A model generated the notes under the pieces. It saw only the letters and a list, made by a program, of their open reading frames with translations, ran no database searches and was not told the origin of the DNA. Below, piece after piece: positions 1 to 5,407 of a stretch of 6,020 bases of DNA; the first letter of the stretch is position 1; each line of letters begins with the position of its first letter. Origin of the DNA: Phycisphaerales bacterium (GTDB taxonomy: Bacteria > Planctomycetota > Phycisphaerae > SM23-33); assembly GCA_003171235.1 (NCBI GenBank), contig PMYM01000039.1, forward strand, positions 1-6,020. The letters run 5' to 3'. The translations under genes were made by a program, and so were the position numbers.

Positions 1-515
1 GGTTCCGCATGCTGGCGCCGATCCTGACGGCCGTCGTGCTCAGCGGCTTTGCCGGGGCCTCCATCGCCGCCGAGTTGGGCACGATGGTAGTGGCCGAGGA
101 AATCGAGGCCCTGGAGGCCACCGCCCTCAATCCCATACGTTTCCTGGTGGTGCCGCGAATGCTGGCCACCGTGGCCATGCTGGTGCTGCTGACGATCATC
201 TCCGACTGGATGATCGCCTTGGGCGGCTACCTGGCCAGTTGGGCGACCCTGGAGCCCAAGGTCTACCTTGGCTACTGGGACCGCATGCACGACCAGTTGG
301 CCCAGCGCGGCTTCAGCGACTTTACCAGCGGGCTGATCCTGGCGGCGGTGTTCGGCGTCCTCATAAGCAGCATCGCCTGCTACGAGGGGCTCAAGGTCAA
401 GGGCGGGGCCGAGAGCGTCGGCCGGGCAACCACCATGACCGTGGTCAATTCCATCGTGGGCATAATCTTCGCCGCCTGCGTCTTCACCATGATCTTCTAC
501 GCCTATAAGTTCTAG
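1..515 (+). CDS. mlaE: MlaE-like lipid ABC transporter permease, C-terminal part (5' end outside window)
   Basis: This is the membrane permease of an Mla/MCE-type ABC transporter, which moves phospholipid or a similar lipid across or out of the inner membrane. The reading frame is open to the window edge (codons start at base 3). An in-frame ATG at base 9 is almost certainly internal, because the family's conserved 'REMGPVLTALxxAGR' segment is represented here by FRMLAPILTAVVLSG. MlaE proteins are usually about 250-270 aa, so roughly 80-100 N-terminal residues are missing. Counting from the base-9 Met, the signature AELGTMVVAEEIEALE is at 21-36 and NPIRFLVVPRMLA at 41-53. Hydrophobic segments lie near 50-78, 106-124 and 144-165, and the protein ends YAYKF. 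The stop codon is followed after 6 bp by the ATPase gene, and its TAG forms part of that gene's Shine-Dalgarno sequence. This points to one transcript and probably coupled translation. Family assignment is firm; the exact lipid is not visible from sequence. Confidence 0.93.
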   Translation, partial: FRMLAPILTAVVLSGFAGASIAAELGTMVVAEEIEALEATALNPIRFLVVPRMLATVAMLVLLTIISDWMIALGGYLASWATLEPKVYLGYWDRMHDQLAQRGFSDFTSGLILAAVFGVLISSIACYEGLKVKGGAESVGRATTMTVVNSIVGIIFAACVFTMIFYAYKF

Positions 516-518
516 GAG
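514..518 (+). promoter_or_regulatory. Ribosome binding site of the MlaF-like gene, overlapping the mlaE stop
   Basis: AGGAG overlaps the TAG stop of the upstream permease gene and lies only 3 nt before the ATG at 522, closer than the usual 5-9 nt. No better in-frame start is nearby; the next Met is codon 16, already close to the conserved ATPase fold. The tight packing suggests translational coupling (inference). Confidence 0.6.
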
Positions 519-521
519 CGC

Positions 522-1385
522 ATGACCGAGCCATTCAACAAGGCGCTGCCGGCCCCCGAACCGGTGATGCGGGTGGTGCACCTGTACAAGCGCTTCGGCG
601 AGCGCTGGGCGCTGGAGGACATCAACCTGGAGGTCTTTCGCGGCGAGACGCTGGTGGTCATGGGCGTCAGCGGCTGCGGCAAGAGCACGCTGCTGCGGCA
701 CATGATCGGCTCACTCACGCCCGACAGCGGGCACGTGGAGGTCCTGGGCAAGAACCTCAACGAGCTGGACGAGGATGAGCTGGACAAGGTCCGCCTGCGG
801 CTGGGGATCCTCTACCAGTCGGGGGCGCTGTTCAACTCCATGACGGTGGGCGACAACGTGGCCCTGCCCCTGCGCGAGCACACCCACCTGGACGAGCAAA
901 CCATCCAGATCATCGTCCGCATAAAGCTGGAACAGGTCGGCCTGGGGGAGGCCATCGACCTGATGCCGGCGGAACTGTCGGGGGGCATGCGCAAGCGGGC
1001 CGGGCTGGCCCGGGCCATTTCCCTCGACCCCGAGATCCTGCTGTACGACGAGCCTTCCAGCGGCTTGGACCCGGTGACATCGGCCGAGATCATCCACCTC
1101 ATGCTGGACCTTTCCACCAAGCTGGGGGTGACCAGCATGGTGGTCACGCACGACATGTCGTCGGCCTTTCGCATCGCCGACCGCATGGCTATGCTGGAGG
1201 AGGGGCGGATGATCAAGATTGGCCCGCGAAGCGAGTTTGCGGCGATCCGCGACGGCCCGCCGACCGCTGAGCCGGTGGCCGCGGCGGTGCGGCAGTTCCT
1301 GCGTGGAGAATCGGTCGGGCCGCTGACGGCCCGCCATTTTGCCGGCGGTTATGCCGATGATATCCTCAAGGCCATAAACCGATAG
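522..1385 (+). CDS. mlaF: MlaF-like ABC transporter ATP-binding protein
   Basis: This is the cytoplasmic ATPase subunit that hydrolyses ATP to drive the MlaE-like permease in lipid transport. At 287 aa it is slightly longer than typical MlaF (about 265-270 aa). All nucleotide-binding motifs are intact: Walker A GVSGCGKST at 48-56, Q-loop Q99 in LYQSGALF, ABC signature LSGGMRKR at 152-159, Walker B EILLYDEP at 171-178, D-loop SGLD at 180-183 and the switch histidine H210 in VVTHD. The variants YQSGALFNSMTV and LSGGMRKRAGLARA are characteristic of the MlaF/Mkl subfamily rather than of ABC importers in general. The C-terminal 40 residues (from about 248) extend past the core domain and may contact partner subunits, as MlaF tails do; this is inference. 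It sits 6 bp after the permease gene and 40 bp before the MCE gene in a co-directional operon. Confidence 0.96.
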   Translation: MTEPFNKALPAPEPVMRVVHLYKRFGERWALEDINLEVFRGETLVVMGVSGCGKSTLLRHMIGSLTPDSGHVEVLGKNLNELDEDELDKVRLRLGILYQSGALFNSMTVGDNVALPLREHTHLDEQTIQIIVRIKLEQVGLGEAIDLMPAELSGGMRKRAGLARAISLDPEILLYDEPSSGLDPVTSAEIIHLMLDLSTKLGVTSMVVTHDMSSAFRIADRMAMLEEGRMIKIGPRSEFAAIRDGPPTAEPVAAAVRQFLRGESVGPLTARHFAGGYADDILKAINR

Positions 1386-1412
1386 CGGCGGGGCGGCTTG
1401 CCCGCTTGACCC

Positions 1413-1416
1413 GGAG
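1413..1416 (+). promoter_or_regulatory. Ribosome binding site of the MCE-domain gene
   Basis: GGAG followed by a 9-nt spacer precedes the ATG at 1426. It supports that ATG, which is also placed correctly just ahead of the single N-terminal membrane anchor. The 40-bp gap after the ATPase gene has no obvious promoter. Confidence 0.6.
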
Positions 1417-1425
1417 AACGACCCG

Positions 1426-2688
1426 ATGGCGAAAAAGCAATATAGCGAACTGGTGACGGGCATCTTCGTCATCCTATCCCTGGCGGCGGGCGTGGCCGTG
1501 CTCTTGTGGCTGGGTTCGACCGGGCGGTTTGAACCCGCCGGGCACAAGCTGGCCTTCAGCGCCCCGCTGGACGCGGGCGAGCTGGGCCTGGAGATAGGCA
1601 GCGTGGTCAAGCTGGGCGGCAAGGAAGTAGGGCGCGTGGGCGACATCCGCGTCGACGCCAAAAAGCAGCGCACGCTGTACGTGGCCACTCTCAGCGACCG
1701 CGACTATCCCATCCGCCAGGACGCCCTGGCCCTGGCCAGCCCGCCCTTTATCGGCACCGGCGTTATCATCATCACCAACCCAGGGACGGGCCAATCGCCG
1801 CCGGCCAACATCGACCATCCCGTCGCCCTGAGCCTGGCCGGCAATCCCATGATTCAGCAGGCGATGGACGGATTGGGTTTCCAGGCCGAGCAGCGCCGGC
1901 AGTTCCAGCAGGCCCTGCGCGACGTGGCCGACACGGCCGGCCACCTGGCCAGTATTTCCGGCGTGCTGGACAAGGAATTCAGCTCGGATAACGCCGCCGG
2001 GCTGCTTTCGCAAGTGCACAAGATTGCCGCCCAGGCCGAACAGTCGGCCGACAACCTCGCCGCCGTCACCGCCGCCGTGCGCAAGGAGATCAACCCCGAC
2101 AACCCCGACTCGGTGCTGGGCTCGTTGCACGCCGGGGCGCTGAAGTTCAAGGCGCTCTCGGTCCAGGCGACGGCTTTCTTCGACGAGGTGGCGCCCAAGC
2201 TCCAAGAGGCCTCCGGTAGCATTAACACCTACGTGCAGACCGACCTGCGCGAGCTTTTCCGCAAGGGCGACCGCATCGGCGAGCAGATGCTGGCCGTGCT
2301 GGGCGACGTGCGGGCTGCCGCCTCCACCGCCCGGGATGTGGTGGTGGCCAACCGGGACAACATCCAGACCGCCCTGGACGACTTCCAGGCGGTGGGGGAG
2401 AACCTCTCGGCCGCGGCCAGGGAGATCAGGCGCAATCCCTGGCGGCTGATGCAAAAGCCCACCGATAAGGACGTCCGCACGCAAAACCTGTATGACGCCA
2501 TCCGGGCCTACTCCGACGCCGCCTCGAAACTGGAGGGCACGCTGGCCAAACTCAGCGCCCTGCAGCAGTCCCGCCCGCCCGGCGCCCCCGAGGACCCCGA
2601 GTTGCTCAAGCTTCGCGCCCAAGTCGAAGAGTCGCTCAAGAAACTCAAGACCTTTGAAGATTCCATGTGGAAGGAATTGTCCAAGTAG
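1426..2688 (+). CDS. mlaD: MlaD-like MCE-domain protein with long helical C-terminal tail
   Basis: This is the substrate-binding or channel subunit of the lipid transporter, anchored in the inner membrane and facing the periplasm. Residues 1-8 (MAKKQYSE) are short and polar. Residues 9-30 form one hydrophobic helix (LVTGIFVILSLAAGVAVLLW) with no cleavage site, as in MlaD. Residues about 40-120 are a single MCE domain, recognisable from LGLEIGSVVKLGGKEVGRVGDI-type spacing near 53-74 (gly-rich, then VGRVGDI at 68-74) and the following beta strands. From about 143 to 335 and again from 355 to the end, the sequence is Ala/Glu/Gln/Leu-rich and looks helical. The motif RRNPWRLMQKP lies at 335-345 and a proline break (RPPGAPEDPE) at 383-392. 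At 420 aa it is more than twice the length of E. coli MlaD (183 aa), closer to MCE proteins with extended helical tunnels such as PqiB or the mycobacterial Mce proteins. It is the third gene of the transporter operon. The assignment to the MCE family is firm; the role of the tail is inferred. Confidence 0.92.
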   Translation: MAKKQYSELVTGIFVILSLAAGVAVLLWLGSTGRFEPAGHKLAFSAPLDAGELGLEIGSVVKLGGKEVGRVGDIRVDAKKQRTLYVATLSDRDYPIRQDALALASPPFIGTGVIIITNPGTGQSPPANIDHPVALSLAGNPMIQQAMDGLGFQAEQRRQFQQALRDVADTAGHLASISGVLDKEFSSDNAAGLLSQVHKIAAQAEQSADNLAAVTAAVRKEINPDNPDSVLGSLHAGALKFKALSVQATAFFDEVAPKLQEASGSINTYVQTDLRELFRKGDRIGEQMLAVLGDVRAAASTARDVVVANRDNIQTALDDFQAVGENLSAAAREIRRNPWRLMQKPTDKDVRTQNLYDAIRAYSDAASKLEGTLAKLSALQQSRPPGAPEDPELLKLRAQVEESLKKLKTFEDSMWKELSK

Positions 2689-2707
2689 CCAGTAGTAGTC
2701 ATGTAGG

Positions 2708-2746
2708 GCACGCGGGTTCGTGAGCGAAGCGAACGGTTCCGCGTGC
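2708..2746. repeat. Imperfect inverted repeat after the transporter operon
   Basis: GCACGCGG (2708-2715) pairs with CCGCGTGC (2739-2746), and the adjoining GTTCG (2716-2720) pairs with CGAAC (2730-2734). This gives 13 base pairs with a 4-nt bulge (2735-2738) and a 9-nt loop. It begins 20 bp after the MCE-gene stop. There is no T-tract, so it is not a classical intrinsic terminator. It may stabilise the mRNA 3' end, act in Rho-dependent termination, or be one copy of a dispersed extragenic palindrome. Confidence 0.6.
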
Positions 2747-2788
2747 GGGATGAATGCGTGCAGGCCCAGCAACTTTGCTCACCCCCGC

Positions 2789-2819
2789 CAGGGGCGGCGC
2801 GATTTCAGGCAGGGGCGGC
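2789..2819 (+). repeat. Short direct repeat CAGGGGCGGC, two copies
   Basis: The 10-mer CAGGGGCGGC occurs at 2789-2798 and again at 2810-2819, 21 bp apart. The first copy lies in a small hairpin (CCGCC 2785-2789 with GGCGG 2793-2797). In such GC-rich DNA this may be chance; no function is evident. Confidence 0.3.
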
Positions 2820-3188
2820 AGCCCCGGTATCGCGGGGGCGATTCGCCAGGGGGTGTGCAAAGCCATCCGCCGATCTGCTCCGCGAGAGGTTCCCTCTGGC
2901 GATGACGTGATTTGCCGGTGCCCGTTCTTTGGATTCCTACAGACTCGCTTGCCCAGCCAATGCCGGCGTCGCCAGCGTGAACCTGTCGTGGCAGCTCGCA
3001 CGGGGATGGCTCTTTCACCGCGCGGCGATCCGTATTGCCGGGGCTTCCGCTTCGGCCTGGAATGGCCAGCCGCGGGATATCACGCGTGCAACACAGCCGG
3101 ATTGCGCGAGCGGCCCAGCAGCCGCGCGCCCTACCCGCCTTGACGAATCATCGGTTCTCATGGCAGGTCCTGGGGGTCCGGAGAAAGC

Positions 3189-3216
3189 TTGACAGAGCGT
3201 GGAGACCAGAGATAAT
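3189..3216 (+). promoter_or_regulatory. Sigma-70-type promoter for the LEPR-XLL protein gene
   Basis: A perfect -35 box TTGACA (3189-3194) and a near-perfect -10 box GATAAT (3211-3216) are separated by 16 bp. The two together are rare in DNA this GC-rich. Transcription would start near 3223, leaving a leader of about 115 nt before the ATG at 3338. The position directly upstream of an isolated gene that follows a 650-bp gap makes it the likely promoter of that gene. It was found by eye and is unproven experimentally. Confidence 0.6.
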
Positions 3217-3222
3217 CGGGGA

Positions 3223-3337
3223 TCAGAAGCCCACGGCGGTCGTGGCCAAGGTTACCTTTCGAATTCCGGATGATTCGGCATTCCTCGGGCCGCCCGGGAA
3301 GGAAAACTGCATACGCCGTTTCTAAAGGAGACTGTCT
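3223..3337 (+). promoter_or_regulatory. Putative 5' leader with small hairpins and ribosome binding site
   Basis: The leader implied by the promoter at 3189-3216 has three small potential stems: CCACG/CGTGG at 3231-3235/3241-3245, CGAAT/ATTCG at 3260-3264/3273-3277, and a GC-rich stem at 3284-3289/3293-3298 with one G-U pair. It ends in a strong Shine-Dalgarno AAAGGAG (3324-3330), 7 nt before the ATG. I do not recognise a known riboswitch class. The stems are short, so a regulatory role is only a possibility; the ribosome binding site is the solid part. Confidence 0.45.
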
Positions 3338-5161
3338 ATGTCCAAGCACATCCTGGATGACGTCGTCGGGCTGGAACGTCTGGAAGCCCGCACCTTGCTT
3401 TCGACCACGACGGTGGCGCTGGGCGGAATGACGACCTTTGTGGGCTATACCGACGCCGACGGGACAGTCGTAACCGTCAAATTGACCGGGGCGACCGCCA
3501 ACCTGCTCTTTGACGGCGACACCCTCTCGACGACTGCGGCGGGCAGAGGCCTGTTGGTGACCGGCGCTAACGTTCAGCTCGACAATGTGAATTTGCTGAC
3601 CACGCCCACGGCCGGCAAGCTGACTTTTACGACCAGGGACGCGGCGGGCACCATCCCCGGCGCCACGATCGGGTCGATTACCAACGGCACCGGCGACGGG
3701 CCGCTGGGCAGCCTGGCCGGGACCACCATGGACCTGGTGGGAGCGGGCATCAATCTGGATGGCACCTGCGTCATCGGCTCAATCAAGCTGCACAGCCTGC
3801 AAAACGGGGCCGACATCATAATGTCCGGGATCGTGCCGGCCGGCGTGGCCATTACCGTGGGGCAGATCGCCGACGGGACGGACATCAACCTGACAGGCGG
3901 GCTCAAGAGCCTCACCCTGGGCGATTGGAACGGCACGGGCAGCCTGGAGGCCGCCTGGGTCGGCAAGATCAACGCCAAGGGAAAGGTCGAGGGCGTTTCG
4001 GTGACGACTGATGGGGCGATTAATTCTCTGACGGCCGCGCAGTGGGATAGCGGCACAATCACGGCCGATTCCTTGCACACCCTGCGCATGAAGGGCCGCC
4101 GCGCGAACGTCGCCAAGGGCATTACCGCCCTGGCCGGAGATTTCGGCGCGTATGTCACCCTGGCGGCCCTGAATGTGCTAGCCGGCCAGAAGACCATGGC
4201 CAGCGGCAAGGTCGCCGGCGACGCGAGCGGGAAGGTGGATATTACGGGCGACGTGTGCAACTTCGCCGCCGGCTCGCTTTCGGGGCAATTGGCCATCGAC
4301 GGCAAGGCCGTGGTCAAACTCGGCAACGCCCTGTCGATTTTGCCGCCTCCGGGCGGATCTATCGGCCAGTTGCACGTGGGCGGGCAGGCCAATGTCACCG
4401 GCGACAAGCAGAAATTCAAGTTCAGCGGCGGCGATTTGTATACCGTCGCCGACAACACCTATTCTTTGCCTGACATGCTGCTGTTGTCCTCCCCCGGGGC
4501 CACCGCCAATTACGATTTTACCAGCACGACCAACGGCCAGACGGATTCGGGCGTGTTGAACTTGAACGTGGACGCTGCCCCCACCTCCATCGGCGGCAAC
4601 GACACCTATGGCTGGAGCCTGACCAACACCGGCGAATTGCAGGTGGAACGTTGGTGGTTCACCGCCGGCGGCCAGACGCAACTGGCCCAGTGGTGGCTCA
4701 ACACTCAAAGCATGGGCCAGCCGGAGATGACGTTCTCCACCCCCCTGGCTGTGCCGCAGGACCTGGCCGTGGGCCAGAAGTATTCCAGCACCTCGGGCGT
4801 TACCGGCCAGTGGCTGATGGACATGAGCGGCGACAATTCCCCGCCCGACTGGCAAACCATGGACATTACCGGCGGGACGGCCACGATGAAAATGGTGGTG
4901 GTCGGCGTGGAGCAGATCACCGTCAGCGGCACGACGTACCTGGCGGCCAAGCTGACCAGCAGCCTTAAGATCAACTGCGTCGGCCAGTTGAACTATAACG
5001 GCATTCACGCCTCCTCCGCCAGCATCACCGACAATGAAACCGTCTGGGCCGTGCCCGGCGTGGGCGTGATCCAGATGAACGCCAACATCCACATAAACGG
5101 CTCGATCTCGGGCGTGGCCAGCGGCTCTTTCAGCACCAACACCACTTTGGCCTTGCAGTAA
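3338..5161 (+). CDS. LEPR-XLL-motif exported/surface protein, function unknown
   Basis: This is a 607-aa protein probably exported by a planctomycete. The start is fixed by the AAAGGAG 7 nt upstream. Residues 11-22 (GLERLEARTLLS) match the planctomycetal LEPR-XLL N-terminal motif, thought to mark exported proteins; here the core reads LEAR-TLL. No ordinary hydrophobic signal peptide or membrane helix follows. Residues about 25-375 are Gly/Thr/Ala/Asp-rich with short alternating hydrophobic stretches, suggesting a beta-helix or beta-solenoid. Two related units are visible: LKSLTLGDWNGTGSLEAA (189-206) with KINAKG (210-215), and INSLTAAQWDSGTITAD (228-244) with TLRMKG (248-253). From about 385 to 607 the character changes to a Trp-rich beta domain (GWSLTN, RWWFTAGG, AQWWLN). 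It closes with ETVWAVPGVGVIQ (567-579), resembling the end of LolA/DUF3108-like lipoprotein folds (a weak impression). There is no C-terminal PEP-CTERM or dockerin-like sorting signal. It appears monocistronic, with its own promoter and terminators. Cellular role unknown. Confidence 0.85.
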   Translation: MSKHILDDVVGLERLEARTLLSTTTVALGGMTTFVGYTDADGTVVTVKLTGATANLLFDGDTLSTTAAGRGLLVTGANVQLDNVNLLTTPTAGKLTFTTRDAAGTIPGATIGSITNGTGDGPLGSLAGTTMDLVGAGINLDGTCVIGSIKLHSLQNGADIIMSGIVPAGVAITVGQIADGTDINLTGGLKSLTLGDWNGTGSLEAAWVGKINAKGKVEGVSVTTDGAINSLTAAQWDSGTITADSLHTLRMKGRRANVAKGITALAGDFGAYVTLAALNVLAGQKTMASGKVAGDASGKVDITGDVCNFAAGSLSGQLAIDGKAVVKLGNALSILPPPGGSIGQLHVGGQANVTGDKQKFKFSGGDLYTVADNTYSLPDMLLLSSPGATANYDFTSTTNGQTDSGVLNLNVDAAPTSIGGNDTYGWSLTNTGELQVERWWFTAGGQTQLAQWWLNTQSMGQPEMTFSTPLAVPQDLAVGQKYSSTSGVTGQWLMDMSGDNSPPDWQTMDITGGTATMKMVVVGVEQITVSGTTYLAAKLTSSLKINCVGQLNYNGIHASSASITDNETVWAVPGVGVIQMNANIHINGSISGVASGSFSTNTTLALQ

Positions 5162-5181
5162 AGCCGGAATAGTCTGGTTGG

Positions 5182-5205
5182 GCGAGCGGCTTCTGGGTCG
5201 CTCGC
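5182..5205. repeat. Inverted repeat 20 bp after the LEPR-XLL gene
   Basis: GCGAGCG (5182-5188) and CGCTCGC (5199-5205) form a perfect 7-bp stem with a 10-nt loop. No T-run follows, so it is probably an mRNA 3'-end structure or an extragenic repeat rather than an intrinsic terminator. Confidence 0.45.
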
Positions 5206-5317
5206 GAAATTGCTGGGCCAACATGCGCCATTGCCGTGGTCGTACATGGCCGCCGCAACCTACTTCGCCAAAGCTTCGTAGGTCAGGAAAGACGCGGCTG
5301 TCATGCCACCCGGAAAG

Positions 5318-5348
5318 AAAAGGGCCCGCCAAGCGGCGAGCCCTTTTT
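5318..5348. terminator. Bidirectional intrinsic terminator
   Basis: AAAAGGGC (5318-5325) pairs perfectly with GCCCTTTT (5340-5347). An inner CGCC/GGCG stem (5327-5330/5335-5338) closes an AAGC loop, and single unpaired bases separate the two stems. A T-run follows on the plus strand (5344-5348) and TTTTCTTT follows on the minus strand. It can therefore end both the LEPR-XLL transcript and the convergent ilvC transcript, which is just what the gene layout needs. Confidence 0.85.
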
Positions 5349-5360
5349 CATTCATACGAC

Positions 5361-5379
5361 GGCACAACTGTGCCTTTTT
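5361..5379 (+). terminator. Second, short terminator-like hairpin with T-tract
   Basis: GGCAC (5361-5365) and GTGCC (5370-5374) pair around a 4-nt loop, and TTTTT follows directly (5375-5379). It lies 13 bp beyond the first terminator and would act as a backup in the plus direction. The stem is short, and it may instead be part of a dispersed palindromic repeat with the element at 5387-5403. Confidence 0.45.
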
Positions 5380-5386
5380 GCGTGTT

Positions 5387-5403
5387 GCGGGCATCTTGCC
5401 CGC
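5387..5403. repeat. Perfect palindrome just after the ilvC stop
   Basis: GCGGGCA (5387-5393) and TGCCCGC (5397-5403) form a perfect 7-bp stem with a TCT loop, 4 bp downstream of the ilvC stop codon on the minus strand. It has no adjoining T-tract on that strand. It may protect the ilvC mRNA 3' end or belong to an extragenic repeat family. Confidence 0.55.
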
Positions 5404-5407
5404 GCCA

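Larger units (their letters stand above)
2689..3188. other. Intergenic block without a credible gene
   Basis: This 500-bp stretch follows the transporter operon. It contains the hairpin at 2708-2746, a local duplication of CAGGGGCGGC (2789-2798 and 2810-2819), and otherwise nothing I can assign. Several short open frames cross it on both strands (for example 2754-3143 and 2929-3192 plus, 2699-3001 minus). All overlap each other, lack a ribosome binding site, are rich in Arg, Pro, Gly and Cys as expected of chance frames in GC-rich DNA, and match no family I recognise. It could be a decayed gene, an unrecognised RNA or plain spacer. Confidence 0.5.
5162..5407. other. Convergent intergenic region rich in palindromes
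   Basis: This 246-bp gap separates the plus-strand LEPR-XLL gene from the minus-strand ilvC gene. It holds an inverted repeat at 5182-5205, a weak one with CCTAC/GTAGG arms around 5259-5282, a bidirectional terminator (5318-5348), a second terminator-like hairpin (5361-5379) and a perfect palindrome at 5387-5403. Short open frames here show no family resemblance and span the palindromes, so no gene is called. Confidence 0.6.

Noticed and set aside
711..1688. Minus-strand open frame of 325 codons across the mlaF-mlaD junction
   Set aside because: It runs antisense through intact Walker, signature and MCE motifs and crosses two genes; a shadow frame.
1474..2772. Minus-strand open frame of 432 codons opposite the MCE gene
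   Set aside because: It is antisense to a clear MCE-domain gene, and its Gly/His/Val/Leu-rich product is typical of a GC-rich shadow frame.
2754..3143. Open frame of 129 codons after the transporter operon
   Set aside because: It has no convincing ribosome binding site, a composition rich in Arg, Gly, Pro and Cys, overlaps with equally long frames on both strands, and no family resemblance.
2929..3192. Open frame of 87 codons starting at TTG
   Set aside because: It uses a rare start codon with no Shine-Dalgarno sequence, runs into the -35 box of the 3189-3216 promoter, and its product is unrecognisable.
4178..5332. Minus-strand open frame of 384 codons opposite the LEPR-XLL gene
   Set aside because: It overlaps the LEPR-XLL coding region and the bidirectional terminator. 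The product is His/Gly/Ala-rich without a domain, whereas the plus frame has a strong ribosome binding site, a promoter and a recognisable N-terminal motif.
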